DNA of 64,000 bases from Nereocystis luetkeana (lineage: Eukaryota > Sar > Phaeophyceae > Laminariales > Laminariaceae): contig JARUPZ010000014.1 of assembly GCA_031213475.1 (NCBI GenBank), forward strand, positions 6,173,674 to 6,237,673, written 5' to 3'. Position 1 is the first letter of the stretch, and the number at the start of each line of letters is the position of its first letter. The position numbers and the translations under genes are program-made. Shown here piece by piece: positions 21,596 through 35,195 of this stretch. The notes below the pieces were generated by a model that saw only the letters and a list, made by a program, of their open reading frames with translations, was not told the DNA's origin and ran no database searches.

Positions 21596-24500
21596 TTACT
21601 CTATTGGATCGAAGCCATCGTCGGACCTCGCGTCAAAAGTAGCTCCATTGGCCACTTTCAGCTTGGTTTTGTCAAGGCCAACGTTTCCCGACATTAGGGT
21701 TTTCCTCGCATCGTTAAAACGGAGAGTTGTGGCATCCTCGAATATGTTGTCTACGAACTGGGTGCCGTCGGCATCCAAGAGCTTGATGCTCTCCAAACTC
21801 CCGATGAGGTTGTTCTCCCTAAATGTGTTGTCCTGGGACCGTCCAGAATCCACCACATCGGGTGCGTCCGTACCAAGGTAAGAATACGCGTTGTACCTGG
21901 GATGGAGAGTGAAAAGGAATAGTTGAGTTGCCAAAGAAACGCAGTTGTACACGCGACTGTAGCGATGCGTGGGTGGTTGCGACAAAGGTTTTGTAGAGCC
22001 GCTGAGCTGGGTCAATGCGAATATGGGGAGCAATGCCAATGATGTCAACCTTCTTTAAGGTAGACGTAAATATAGAGGGTTGGGTAGACTGGGGCCTCCA
22101 ATACAGAACCTGGAGGAGTGTCTCACTTGGTAGAACCGCTGATGACGTTATTGGAGAAGACATTGCGGCCGCATCCCACTGAGATTCGCACCCCGTATTT
22201 GTTGTTCTCGAAGATATTGCCAGATACGTCGGCGTCGAAGGATTCCATCATGGCCAGTCCAGCGTCCCCATTGTCGTGGACGTAGTTACCTAACGAAAAG
22301 GCGAAGTGGGGTGTGGTCAAGTTGAGCGAACGATGCAGACTACCACGGCATCCATATATATGGTGTGTTCGGCAGATTGTTCGTCTACAATGAGCGCTTC
22401 ATGAGGGTTCCGGCAATTAAGCATCAAGGACTGCCTTCATCTACAACCGTGTTGCTGCCTGTTCTGCCCAGGCGATGGACCCGGGACTTCTGCAGCCGGC
22501 GTTCCGGGAGCGGGTTTGGAGATTATGGTCTGCCGTGTAAGCCTCCTCCTGCATAAGCAGGCTGCGATATGTATTGAAATCGTCAACCATTCCGGCGACG
22601 TGGTGTAACGCTTGGGAAACATATTTCACACGGGAAGCAATCTGAAGAACCTTCAATCCAAACAGAGTCCATGCCGTTGAGAAGTACCGACGAAATCGAA
22701 TGCGCAATCGAAACGTTCGAATCTACCTCCAGCTGTACATTTATTTGATCGCCACCCTATACGTTGGCTGGACAAACCGCGGTAAACACTCAATAATGTG
22801 CACGGCGTGCACCATGACCAATATTTGGGACTTACGTTTCCGTCGCCTTTCAGCTGCTTACCTTTCACAATAGCGTCATCGCTGCTCCGGTGAAGGAATA
22901 TTCCAGCAGAAGACGAAGCACCGCCGTAGACCTCGTTTCCCTGGACATAGAAAATGGCACATACATTAGCGACACCGTGGTATTAATCAAATTCAATTCG
23001 TTTCGGTCAGGCACACGGGTGGGTGTGGCTTCAGGTGTTGTGAGGGGATACCATGCCTTCGCACGAACTGGTTCCCCCAAGACGCCTAACAATTTGCGTT
23101 CGGGCCCTTGAACAATGGAAAAATTTCACCCCTCGTATATAGATATGTCCCCATGACGGTTTTAACAAAGGGGATACATTAGCCGGTAGTACGTTGTAAA
23201 TAGTAGCTTATCTCGGGGAGAAACGGGCAAATATTGTCATGGTGCGGTTGCTTGAGCCGGCGGAGAACCAAATAATTCAGAAAGGTTTGGCGTTCTTGGC
23301 GTGGAACAGGATGCAACACCAGGCCTTTGTGGTGGCCACACGCCGACTTCGATTGATTGAATCCTGAATTTACCGCACCAGAACGCCTGATAATGGCTGT
23401 GATTTTCCCTCGACGTTGTTCATAAACAATGAGCACCTCAATCGGCAAATGCTTCCTACCAGTTGTACTTGTGTTCGGTTCATTGTGAGCGTCCGTGTGA
23501 TCAAAGTACTCCCGTATGAAGTCAATTTGATGACACAAACAGTCATGTTTGCCTCGTGCTATTAGAGCATTGATCAAAAATGGAGATTGCTTGTTCTTCG
23601 TGGCGACGCGAAATATGGGACTGCTTGTCGTTTTCTTGTTTAGTGTTTCGTGGGTCAGATGAGGTCCACGTTGCTCGGAGCTTAAACGTTTGTGTCGTCT
23701 GAGCTTCGAGACCCGGCCCTCAGGTTTTGGCCCGCGTTTCCATCAACATCAACGATGCCGGAAAGTTTGTCTAGCATCTCGACAACCAGCAATTGGTTGC
23801 CGACAAAGCGTCATACGTGCAGCTGGAGCCAACTCGGATTGGTTTCGCTTGGGCCCGTCAACGGTGGGTATAGAGTAGAATCCAAATTCTTTGTTTCAAT
23901 TTAGAGAGTGACTCGGGAACACCACTGCTAGTTCTCGGTTACGTCGCATACTGCACGATGCCAAAAACATATCTTACCTGGATGGACACCCCGTTGCAGC
24001 GCTTGGAGGCGATGATACCGTGGTATCCATTGTCGTAGACCTCGTTGTCGTGGATCGTCAGGAAGTCGCTGTCGTCGTGGGGGTCGAAGCCGTACCCAGA
24101 GTTGTCGTGCATCTTGTTCCTCCTCCAGTCACCCTGCTGGTGGCCGTACGTGTAGACCCCGAAGTTGTTGTGGTGTATGTCGGAGTCGTAGATGTTGCCG
24201 TAGACGTTTACATCATCGAACACCTCATGGTTACTCTTGTCGACGCAGAACCCACGGACCTGGTGAAATGGGTTCAAGAGTAGGCCGAAGGTGCAACCGG
24301 GTGTGGGCGTAATCTTTGCTTTCTGAACTGGTCTTGCTTGCTACCTCTGAATCAACTGGCGGACGATGGTTTTCGCTCGAAAAACGTATTGATTGGGGGA
24401 GTGTATTCGGTCAAACATGCTGGAGGTATATGGTGTGGCAGTCCGGCTTTCACGGGAGTGTATTTCGTGCAGTCGGTACTGACAACAGAGATTATTGACG

Positions 24501-26413
24501 ATAGCTGTCGGAATTTGTGAAGGGAACGCAGACTACCTTTTATCATAACTTGGTCGACATTGAAGTCACTGCTAGTCGAACGGGATCGACATTCAGACAA
24601 TCTATCCACTTCGGTTCCATACCGCCGTATTGCGAAACGTTGAAGAGGAATCGTTCGGATATTGTGCATGGGAAGCCGCGTTGTTCTTGTCTCACCTTCC
24701 ACGTTAGGCCATAGCTCTCGCTGCCGTGGTATCCTAGGTAACCCATTTCGCTGTCTTCGATATCCATCCGCGCCTCTCCCATGTTCTTCTTAGCCCTGCC
24801 CTTGCATGTCTGGTTGTCGTCCGTGATGACCTCAGAAACAGCGCTAATGTACGACCGACCATCGTTTTCGTTCGCGTCAGGGCTGTTTGTGGATGTGTCC
24901 CAGGCAAACACCTGGCCACATAAGGATTGAGGTTAGGAACAGTATGATAATTATTAAGGGGGACCGAAGCCGGATGTAGGCGCCACTAAACGCATAAAAA
25001 CGGCTTTTTCAGTGGATTGTGGGTCAAGTTTACTCAAGTCAGCACAGCCCATACAAACGGCCTATAGATGGATTGTGAACCAAAGTTGCGCAAGTCAGCA
25101 CACATAAAGACGGAAATTGTATGACCTCCCATCGTTGTCAGGGTTGCTTGGAAAATACCTGTCTGACACATAAACAATAGTTACCTTTTGGCAAGAGTAC
25201 TGGACGTGATACGGTTATGTTTGGGAATACTTCGGGGGAAATTGATGTGGCCTCAGATTCGTACAGTACCCTTATACGACATGTGTCACAGCCCAAACAT
25301 CTACCGTACACCCCCCCCCTATGACTCCTCCCAACGCGTGCCCTCACCCTCGACACTGACGCGTGGCCTATCCCGAAGTATATTTGTCCGGCGATATTTC
25401 CCCATAAAGTCAAATAGATAGACACAAATCGAGGGCAAATTCAAAACTAGTTTCCGCCAATTTGGCCCTTCTGCTATTCAGCAAATTGCATGGGAGCACA
25501 ATGACCTGGATAAAGTTTCTGATACTTGTACAATACAGTTGTCTTGTCTTGAGCCGATGCTCGAAAATGCAACATATGCACTTTTATGCTGCACATTTTT
25601 AAAAAATGATGTGTGATCCGTGAAGCGAAAGGTGTACCTTGGTGCTCAAGAAATCGAAGCTTCCGCCGTGGGCACGGAGATTTATGAAGGTATCGCTCGT
25701 ACTGAGGAGACGTAGCTCGTCAGCATCACCCCCGGCCGAGGAACCGTGAACCTGCCCGCCAAACAAAGATGCGAGGGCGAGCAAGGGTGGGTTGTAAAAC
25801 CAGTTTAGCTTTGGTTTCTCTGCAACACGAGACCAGGCCTACCGTGGTCAATATTATCAGCGTGCCTTACACAAAGAACGGCATACCAGGTACTATATTG
25901 TCAGCATGATCTATGTGACGGGCCAAAAGAAGAATTTTAAAACGTACGTGCAAGACAACGAAACCTCAAGAATGCGTCGATGACCTCTTTTTACATGTTT
26001 ACAAGAAGAATAGAACTAGGACATACATGTTTTCGCCACTCTACCCGAGTCCAGAGACAATAGCCTACCTGAAGAGTTATACCGTCCTCTACGAAGAGTT
26101 CCTCGGTGAGCAGCCACACCCCTGTTGCGCTGTCACTGACATCGCCCGTCTTGGGGTCCACGGGATACAAGGGCGCCTTGCCTCTTTGATGCCGCCATAT
26201 TTGTGCCAACGTCACACAGCCGCCACGGGTGCTGCCGTCCGCCGACTCGAGGTACAGCCGCGAAGAGGCAGACGAGTATCGAATTGAGACGGTGATGTTC
26301 TCATCGCACTCCGGCTTGGGGATGGGATCGTTTGGCGACTTCGTGTCTTTAGCGCCAACCCGACTGAGGGTGAGCAGGCCCAAGATGAGAAACGCCGCGT
26401 TCTGCATGACCAT
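21596..26413 (-). CDS. ManC5-E: Mannuronan C-5-epimerase, copy B (7 exons, 499 aa)
   Basis: Alginate-modifying enzyme that converts D-mannuronate to L-guluronate within the polymer, expected in the secretory pathway or cell wall. Exons on the minus strand: 26413-26069, 25751-25638, 24911-24696, 24259-23978, 22940-22862, 22289-22127 and 21896-21596. All introns are GT..AG and the 1500 bp stay in frame to TAA. The ATG at 26413 is chosen because copy D has the same start. Residues 1-21 form a hydrophobic signal peptide ending VGA. Residues 226-499 form a right-handed beta-helix. YGFDPHD at 281-287 matches the catalytic YGxDPH motif of AlgE4 and AlgG (Tyr281, Asp284, His286), and HGIIASKRC at 305-313 also resembles AlgG. 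Residues 22-225 precede the helix and have no family I can name. The gene is about 95% identical to copy D, lies in inverted orientation to it and appears intact. Confidence 0.95.
24991..25105. repeat. Two-copy 57-bp tandem repeat in intron 2 of copy B
   Basis: Two units contain TGGATTGTG followed by CAAGTCAGCACA, offset by 57 bp. The repeat lies inside intron 2 of epimerase B and makes that intron longer than its counterpart in D (726 versus 658 bp). Confidence 0.7.
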
Positions 26414-26539
26414 TGGCGTTTGACTTCTGTTCCCCGAATATAGGTATATTTGCGCCTCGTCGCTGCAAGCTTGAGACTGATGAGATCTGCGAGAGTATGG
26501 CATTGTTCGGGGTGGGCTTGATAATGAGAGTGATGCGAC

Positions 26540-26575
26540 ATATATATATATCGTATATATATATATATATATATT
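26540..26575. repeat. (TA)n microsatellite upstream of copy B
   Basis: An interrupted TA run lies about 125-160 bp upstream of the copy B start codon, next to the TGTCGCATCACTCT block that both intact genes share. Copy D has only ATAATG at the same place, so the repeat expanded in B alone. It may sit in the promoter or 5' leader. Confidence 0.9.
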
Positions 26576-28450
26576 TCCTGAAACCTATTTTTCAAGGCGG
26601 GGGGCAAACATCGTACACGTCCGAGGAACTCAGTGTACGTTTCTGGCCCAATAATAGTGCATAGTCTTGCTGGGCGTACACTACACATACCATAGCCAAC
26701 AACGGGGCACGATAATAGAGGGGGCGCGCTGAACATGAAAGCCACAACCAGTAACAGTTATGCCGATTCGTCCGAGAGACTATCGCGGTACATCTGTGCC
26801 CATCACAATTCAAACCTACCTGCGATGAACGGTATTTTTCGTAATCATGAAAATAAACCTAGTACGGATTGATGGGAACTGAACCACACATATTACCCAC
26901 CAATGCATATCAGATGTCGCCGTTGCGATTCTGGAATGAATACTGCTGTGTTTCTTGCATTTCCGCTTTGGCTTAGAAATAAAAAGAGGAAGGAGAGGAA
27001 ACACAAGAAGTTACACATATACGAGGAAATGCAAAAGAGGGCAAGCTCTAAGGAATGTTCACGTATACGGATAAGTTCTTATTTTCAGGAAAAATGAATC
27101 CAAATCAGGCAAGATAAGGAGAAGACGGACAACTGTGTAGACGAAACACCCTCCGCATTCATGCTGTAGCGGGAAAAAAACAGCGGCGAAATATTTATGC
27201 GTGCCAAATACGTATTGTCTGCATGCTGCTTCGACCTGGCCAATTTCACCCTTTTAGAACTGCAGTCCCGTTCTGGGGACAAACCAGTCAAATTTCGAGA
27301 ATTTTTGTCCCCAAACGGGACTGCGGTTCTAAAGGGGTTACGAACAACACTGGCTATCTACCCCGTAATTCTCATTGCGTCGTTTGGACGGCCTCCAGCG
27401 ATTTACTCTCAGTGGGTCATAAAGGCGGAGTAGATAAGTGTAACGAGACATAGCACTAAAGTGCTAAACGCCCATCCGAGTACGGGGAAATATTTGTTTG
27501 TCGGAAAGCTGGAGCGTTTGCCCACTCCCGCAGTGACCTGTTTGACGAAGATAGATGCAACTCCTGTTTTTTGCGCTCGACTGAACACCGCCGATACACT
27601 GGGCGAACTCACCGTTAAACGCACCGTCCTCAACCCTCATCAGTACTGGCCACGTTGTGAAGTTGGTGGATGCAGTAGCTGTGCGCAACAATATAGTTGG
27701 TGATTAAGTCACGCATATCTATTATGCAGACCCCAGCGGGAACTGTGTAATTAAAGCGTTACTGGAATCAAACTTCTATTTCATACGTTGTAAATCGATC
27801 AGTGGAAGTTTAAGTTTCGTATTAAGTTCGTTTGATGTAATAGACGATGGGGGTGGTAATCATGTCTACTAAACTCTGGTTCAGGACACGTTGAAATTCT
27901 AGTGTTGATGTTTGAGCAGTGTTTTTGGCACGCTTAGAACACTGCAAGACGGTGCCGTACCGGCTTATATCTATACCGAGCTCTCCAACCACCCGCCGGT
28001 ATGTGCTGTGCAGCTTCCTGAGGGAACCACAACATAGCGACATAGATCATTCAGGTACTTATGGTCCCGCCATCCTTACTATTCAAATACTCACATCAGA
28101 GCGCGAAGATGTCGAAATGAGTAATCACCGGACACAAGGACGGGATCAGGGGCCAACACTCCGCAGTACCAGCAATATGGTGCAGCCTTGGAGCGAATCG
28201 CTGATGGAGATGATCAAGGTTGTGGCTGTGCTGGGAAGTGTGAAGTGAGAGGCGTGAGCGGTAGACGCATAAAAAAAAAACAAAGCCAGCCGGCCGGCCA
28301 GGCGACCAGTCACCCAATCACGCGTACCCACCCACGTGTGGCGGCAAATGAGCACGGGAGGATGCGAGTCCTCCGACGCCCAAGAAAACACTTCGAACTT
28401 TGCACCGCGTTATCTGACATGGCGCAGAGCGGTATGGGATAAAGCCTGGA
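26576..28450 (-). repeat. 5' flank of epimerase copy B
   Basis: In parts this is an inverted duplicate of about 54590-56519 upstream of copy D. The best match is 28188-28440 against 54630-54850 (GGGAAGTGTGAAGTGAG and onward; peptide GKCEVRGV in both). A second match is 27560-27700 against 55385-55530 (peptide ARLNTADT in both). In B the first block is frame-shifted near the ten-A run at 28269-28280. No gene is recognised. A TIR element sits at 27249-27337. Confidence 0.6.
27249..27337. mobile_element. 89-bp GCAGTCCCGTT inverted-repeat element, copy 1
   Basis: The left arm CCCTTTTAGAACTGCAGTCC and the right arm form a near-perfect hairpin with about 30-bp arms, including GGGGACAAA. Relatives lie at 31905-32008 and 49338-49437. 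There is no coding capacity, so it is a MITE or foldback element. Confidence 0.8.
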
Positions 28451-31400
28451 TGAAACCAAGACAAAACGCTTTCATTAATAATATGAATAGTTCAAAATTT
28501 ACAAAGAAGGCAATATTGGTAGGCACCAATCCACAATATTTATTTGTGACGACGGCGAAATATCGGATGTTTCCCAAAATGATCGGTACACGGATATATA
28601 TAGTCATTGATCTCCAGCCCTTCTTTTTGGTATTCACTCTAGATCATTTACGCTGGCTTTAAAGAACCAGTTGCGCGACCGACCTTGATCCTACAGAGTA
28701 TGTATACACTACTCCTTGTGGAAAACAATTAATTGGAGACTATGAAATTACCTCGCATGCAATTACTTCACACATTATTATTAGTCGGAAAATGGTGTAG
28801 CCGTGGATACAGGTACGGTCAATACGTGGCCACACACATTGCCGACCCTCGTTCATGTAATACATTCAACACACTTCGTGGGGTCCAGTCTGCCCCTGGC
28901 CCGTCGACGATAATCGACGTTTTCAGTTAACAGTCAATTTAAGGCGAAGAGGGCAGATTGAGAACTATGGCTTGTCGTTTGCCATGTCCAATCCCTTCAA
29001 CTTTCGTCGGGGCGGTGTGGTCGTTTATATGGAACACGAACTCAATTTCTCTCGTAACCAAATTTTAGAACCTTTCGGATATTTAACTGTCGAGGCCGAG
29101 GCACTTAAATAATACCTGGCCAACTTAATTCTTGTGTGACTTTTCTAGTTGTAAAATGGCAAACTAGAATCGATTCAAGAAGTTGATTCCAGAATTCCAG
29201 GGTTGACTAAATTCAATGTATTACGGCTTCTAAACTATTGTTGAAGGACGAACCTGGTACTTCATGGTCTACTTCAAAAACAACGGTTGCGCTGTGGGAT
29301 CTATTGTGGGCAACGCACTGCGCCTCGTTCATTTGTTTAGGACCTTTTCTACCATAAACGGCGTAAGCCCAAGACCAAAATCGAGTCTAGTATGAACACA
29401 ATATTTTTTTCGAGAACACTAAGGGGAATCGGGTCAAGAAAAACGGCTAAGTGGTACACTCTACACGCAATCAGGCATAATAACCTATGCCCCATGACGT
29501 TTGATGATGGTGCCACGGTGGCAATATCAGGCTCGCCCAGCTCTGGTATGTTATTTCGCGGGACTATACCGTACCGGTATGTATGCGGTACGAGTGGAGT
29601 AGAACGTCATCTAAACTCTAGCAATTAATTGTGTTCAATGTTTTCTTAGTTCGATCTGCCGGGTAGGCCGAAATTCGAACCTGCTACAACACATCTTCAA
29701 TGATGTCTTGCAATTATACAGTAAATACATTATGGTCGCCTCCGGAAAAATACGTAGAGCGGTACTTTGTCTGCCGACAGAGCTGAAGGAAATTTAACGC
29801 TTCGCCCTTGTATTACACATCTATGCGTAGGAAAAAGAACTTGTCGGCTCACCCCTGCATAGGACTGTTCGTGTCGTTAGGGTTAATCCTCGCTCCATTT
29901 GAGGCTCACCGTTTAGTATTGAGCAACATATATTCGTGCAAAATACTAACAGTAATAAACTTTGCCTAAAATTGGCTCTTTCAGTTGGTCAGCAGGAGGT
30001 ATATCGCTTTTACTTCTTTCTATCAATAATAGCCCTAAACTCTTAAACGCTGACGGGTGCCACACCCTCAACTGTTCCATGGAACGCGCGTGGAGCTTCC
30101 TCTCGTGCGATAATCGGTGTTGACTCCACGCTCCTGGTGATACAAAGGCATTCTCCAGTCTTCCGCCGCACCTGCACCGATTACATATGCTTTGTCGCCG
30201 TCCACATTGTTCGATTGTTGTCCGCTCCCACGCTCTGTGTATGCTACAACGAATGAGATATTGAAGCACCGTGATATATATTTTTGAAGCTCAACAATGG
30301 TCCACGGGCGTGTCAACAATGACGACGCCTCTCGCCCCATCACGGCATCAGCGCGCCCGCACGCCCGGTATATCTATGTAGGCCAGGGGAGGAATATTAA
30401 ACAGCATCGATCAGTACTCTGTTGAGGTATGCTTGGTAGATTTCATTCCGGCCTAAATGTGCGTCGTGGAGATTCGAAAGAGAGTAATCTCGCAAACAAA
30501 CTTTTGTATGTATGTGAAGTTCACTCAAATACTGCAGTTAACTGCGCTGAAATACTTCCACGGAGGGTTTACATTCATTCAGCAGTTTGTTTATCTTCAA
30601 AGGAAAAATGGCAACCTACTGCATCATTCAGCACTCTCAATTCCAAAACTTCAGTAGATTCAGCTACCCCGATCAACTACAAATAACTGTCCTATTAAGA
30701 GCCCATCGTATGGAGGGTTTGGGGTTATATCTGACATTTGGTTTGTAATTTACATTCCATCCCATTGGCCGAAGAGTGAATCACCAAGCACGCACTAGAA
30801 AGGTGAAAACAAAAAAAAACAATTCGAGTGGAAAGTCTTTGCGGACTTTTAGGTTTGATGTTTTGAAATTACACTTATAAGTTATTATCAGCTTTGAAGT
30901 ACTGCATGTATGTTCTTGGTGGGGCAAAACTCCAGGTGGAATCTAAGGCGCTAAATGGCCGCTTCGGTCATCGCGATCGAGGTGACAAAATGCGAACAGA
31001 AACGAGATACGATCGGAGCAATAGCTGCGGCCACGCGCACAAACCAAGTCACATCGTACGCCGGCGGTGGTGCTTTGAAATAAACCACGGCGGCCGCAAA
31101 CTTAAATTTTCGGCGTGGTCGATCGGCCAACCATCACGAAAACCGAGTAAACGAGCAAACCATAAGAGCATTAACGAGGAAAAAACAAGAGGATATAGGC
31201 TCGAGACCTCTATAGCTTCGTCACCGCTGCGCTCGAAAACTCCCTCCGCCCACCCAATACACCTTGAGAGGGATATCTTCCTATCCTGGGCCATCAAAAA
31301 CAAAACGAAGCTAGTTAGTGATGGCGCACACGCGACAAAGCAACCTACGCTCTCGTCTACGCTCCTCGTTGCTTGTCGCCTAAGCGTTGTGCGATGCGGT

Positions 31401-31904
31401 GCGTTATTTCAAAGTCGTTTCAATTTGTTTTTTGTAGATAATATATACCAGGTAGGTACGTCGTTTCCCGAGCATATACAAAACCGTTCTTTCGAAATCA
31501 AACCAAAGTTCATTTTGATTTTGAAAATATTTTAAATATTATTGAAATTTATCGTCCCTAACCACATGCATCGGTGGGCCCACTCTGAAACAATAAGCTG
31601 ACCCCCAATTGGATTCGTACCTGGTAACAATTTCTAGGACACAGCTCCCACCCTTCCTTGTGGGTTGTAATCTTGTAGGGCTCGCTCTCGACTATAACGA
31701 AACACTGTTTGTGCCATCTAATGGTATTTTTTCGTCATTTCATCAGGAAGACAACATACGGCGGTACACACGTTTCTTCAGCATTGATACCGAATATTGT
31801 AGACGGTGAGCACCATGGTGAAAATGACAAACAAGTATCCTGCTTCCCGCATCGCGGGGTATCGGTGATGATAGCTGTGGCCAAATTTGGACTGTATGGC
31901 AACG
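28451..31904. other. Intergenic stretch with no recognised gene
   Basis: Short ORFs only, apart from the 213-codon ORF at 30894-31535 listed separately. I found no counterpart of this stretch elsewhere in the window. Confidence 0.4.
30894..31535 (+). CDS. Unrecognised 213-codon ORF
   Basis: This is an unusually long open frame for non-repetitive sequence in this window. The product is basic (many Arg, Lys and His), shows no signal peptide or domain I recognise, and ends in a Phe/Ile-rich tail. The frame has no second copy to compare, and a GT-rich AGGTAGGTACG near 31450 could be a donor. It may be a chance ORF or part of a spliced gene. I infer no function. Confidence 0.15.
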   Translation: MKYCMYVLGGAKLQVESKALNGRFGHRDRGDKMRTETRYDRSNSCGHAHKPSHIVRRRWCFEINHGGRKLKFSAWSIGQPSRKPSKRANHKSINEEKTRGYRLETSIASSPLRSKTPSAHPIHLERDIFLSWAIKNKTKLVSDGAHATKQPTLSSTLLVACRLSVVRCGALFQSRFNLFFVDNIYQVGTSFPEHIQNRSFEIKPKFILILKIF

Positions 31905-32008
31905 CCTTCAATAATAGGACTCCAGTCCCGTTTTGGGGACAGGCCATTCAAGTCACAAGAATTGTGTGACCAAATGCCCCAAAAACGAGACTGCAGTCCC
32001 AGAAGGGT
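31905..32008. mobile_element. GCAGTCCCGTT inverted-repeat element, copy 2
   Basis: The left arm has ACTCCAGTCCCGTTTTGGGG and the right arm CCCCAAAAACGAGACTGCAG, inverted with respect to each other and separated by about 40 bp. Same family as 27249-27337 and 49338-49437. Confidence 0.75.
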
Positions 32009-32372
32009 GGGCGTAGTGTGGAATGCCATGTGTCTTTTACAGACACCAGTAACATCACTCGGGCAGCTTTATCGTAAGCACGCGACAGGTTGTCCTAGGC
32101 CACGTTTAGTACTACTACTTACTACGAATGGCCACCCTAAACTCATGGCCGGCAAATGACGTACGATATTGAGCGTAAAATATTCATTTATAGACAAAAA
32201 CTCCCATCGGTGGTTTCGGACTTGCGATAATGCAGCTGTAAATATTTAATGTGTTCTCTCCACAGACAGGAATCTTTCTTGTTTTTTGGTTATCTCATCA
32301 ATCTATAGTTAGTTTCAAAATACACATACGATTTTAGAGTACACGTACACAGGAAACAAAAGAAAAGGCCAC

Positions 32373-35190
32373 GCGCCGATGTGAGGTCTGTCGGTAGACC
32401 AATACGGCGTATTGTCTTCTTCCAAGAACGATTTGCCGGCTGTATTATTTCTCGAACACGGTTGATTATGGATTGACGTCAGTACCCGCTTGATGCCATT
32501 CTAACAATGGTTCGGCTTATGCCCGGACGATTCCGCCGGTGGCCATGCACCTCACCCAGCTGGCGATTCGCATGATTTCTTTATTTTTTATTTTGCTCAT
32601 CCCATTTATTATCTTCGCCCATCTTCTTTTCTCTCTCCTTCCAACTCGTAACTCAGATCCGGGGTCACATAGCAGGCTCTTCTACCCCCTTCCCGCTACG
32701 GTACGTGCCTTCATTTTTGTCGCGAGAAGATTTCAGCCTTTTCTGATTTAGAACAATGCGGATACCCATTACAATTCTACGGAAAACCTCTTGGCGTCGG
32801 ATGATCCACATCTTTGGGGATTCTTGTCCCGTCCATCGTGCCAATAGTGTGCTCACCGCATCTTCGTGGGAGTTGATCGGGTTATTCTTCACGCGTGAAG
32901 CATCGTGTAACTCACGCCCCTCCCTCTTGTCTCATCGACAGGACCGGAGTTGAACAGCCTCTACAACAAGGCACCTACAGCCAAGACCAACCCGAGCGAC
33001 TCCTGCCGCTGGACGTTTGCCTTCGCGTCTGGTCCTTCTCTGTGCGGCAGCTGCTCCTCTATCGAGACCCCTCGTGTTCTGAGGTGAGTGACGTCTTCGT
33101 GTGTACTACGAATTTGATATAGCTGAGCTCGTTGAAGACCGAACACTTATGGAGCCTCCTGCATGCTCCAAGCAGAAGAGTACACACAACACGCGACAGA
33201 GAATGCTGGACAGAAGTACTCAAAATTACCGAACAACATGGCTGGGTACGATAACAGCAGGTCTTTGTGGAACCATAATATTACACAGAAGTATCTAGCG
33301 TAATGTCACGAATGCCATAATAATATATGCCTGGTGTGGAGCTTCATTCCGAAAACGCTCGAGACTCAACGTCGAGTGCAGGTGCATCGTCCCATGGATT
33401 GGGAGCACCAATTGCCGGAAGCATATCTAGGATAATACAAACCGTAAAATAAAAAATATACCGATATTCAGTAGAAGAATACCTGGTACATATTTGTATT
33501 CAAGCAACCCTCAATCGGAAACCAAGTGTGAGATTAGCAGGGGAATATATTGCGTTCCAAAACCGAGCTCTACCCTGGGTCAGCTTTAACATGGTTTCAG
33601 GTGTGTGCATACGTACAGCAGTACTTACTTTTGGATATGTGTCCTCCTTGGGATGGGTATAAATAGCCTTTGGCATTCTGTAAATACACTTGTCGTGCCA
33701 CTGTAGGTAACCGTGTGCTACTTACTATCAATGACACTACAGCACCACTGGCCTGTATTCGTAATTATTGAAGAATAGGATACGTGCCCCAGGATAATGA
33801 GGGTCGGCGTGGAAGAACTGCAGCAGCTTGGGCTTAGAGTCGGAACACACGGTATCAGTCAAGTGAATCGCAATACATCAATAGGACGTGCCCTAGGCAT
33901 CTAACTATTTATTCGACACTGGCGCAGAAATTACACGTGTTGCCATAGATTAGAGTACTACTACCGTACGTCCACGGTCTGCATAGAGCACAACAGCACT
34001 ATCGTATTGGTAGTATTTTACTTGCGTTGTCAATGAGCCTGCTGCGTACGATATGAACATCAACGATGAGTTTAGACCACGTTGGGCGTTGTTCACACTC
34101 ACCGGTTCTTCTACTCGCTGACATCCAGCACACCCAGTGCCCGTGTTGATTCTTCCCTGGGGAATTTCGAAAAAAAATGAGGAGTACTTTGTCGCACCAG
34201 ACACAACCTGCTAGATACCTGGTACCTGGTATCTGGAACCTATATTTACCACTGCTGTGCTACAGCAGTGTATCGTTCATCGATAACTGGTGCCACGTTT
34301 TCTACTAGTGTACAATGTTCCCCTTCGGGATGCAGGTACAGGTAATCGCGGGGGCGTCGCAATGCGAATAGAGAGTGACCGGTAACACACGTGCATAATA
34401 TAGCTGTTCTTGGCGGAAGCGTGAGCCATGGGTTAGCGCATTGCACGAAGGAAGTAGTTAGAGCAGTCAGGAGGAACTGAATACTACCCTTTCAATGGTG
34501 AATACTACACTACTGATAATGTCTGTTTCATAGACGAAGCACACCGGGATATCTATGCTGGCCAGGGCACTCTTCGTCTTGGTATAGTTCTCCTCGGAAT
34601 AGTCTATCGTTTAGACGTTAACCAATACGGGTTCCGGGTAAATCGGTGTCGTCCCTAGCAATAATATCGGGTATAATGTATTTGTTCAATGGTACGTAGC
34701 TACAAGCTTCGTAGGTTTCAACGGATGCATCAAGCAGGCAAATGAATACCGGTCCGCGCGCTTGATGAACGCTGCTTGTTCAAGGTGCACCGAAAGGATA
34801 ATCTAATTCACTGCAGACGCATGCGACGGTATCGATGCGCCCTTTTTCTGAGACTACTTACTTGAGGATCTGTACCTGCTGAGCTCAATACATAGGCTTC
34901 AAGTACGTGTGTTTTCAGTGACTTCAGAGTCGAACAAATTATGTTATAAGAAGTCTGCGTTAGCTTCCAAAGCTGCAACCGCTATCACCAATAAAGCCTG
35001 CTGTCAGTACCCATAAATTCCAAGCCGTACAGCCACACCATAGCCCTTCTGGATGTTTGTTGCATACACTCCCCCAGAAACGTTTTGAAGGGAATAACAT
35101 CATCCGCCAGTTGACAAGCAAGACCAGTTTAGAACCAAACGATTATGCCCACACCCGTTTTCACCTTCGGTCTACTCTTGGACCCATCTC
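32373..35190 (+). repeat. Left-flank repeat, copy C
   Basis: Duplicate of 1-2700 and, inverted, of about 46000-49010. The left border can be placed near GCCGATGTGAGGTCTGTCGG (32376), where similarity to copy G starts. Compared with A it has an extra segment of about 170 bp near 32570-32750 and lacks the 109-bp element (empty site near 33431). It carries the exon-like ORF at 32941-33083. As in A, it runs straight into epimerase intron 3 and exon 4 sequence. Confidence 0.8.
32941..33083 (+). other. Exon-like ORF of an unrecognised gene, copy C
   Basis: The frame is open and encodes an ELNSLYNKAP start, an SCRWTFAFASGP core and a PRVLR end, directly followed by GTGAGTGACG, a good splice donor. 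The corresponding peptide in copy G (48825-48644) has SCGWTFGFASDP and PLVLR before the same donor. Conservation in frame across diverged copies suggests a former or present exon. The family is not recognised. Confidence 0.4.
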
Positions 35191-35195
35191 ACCAG

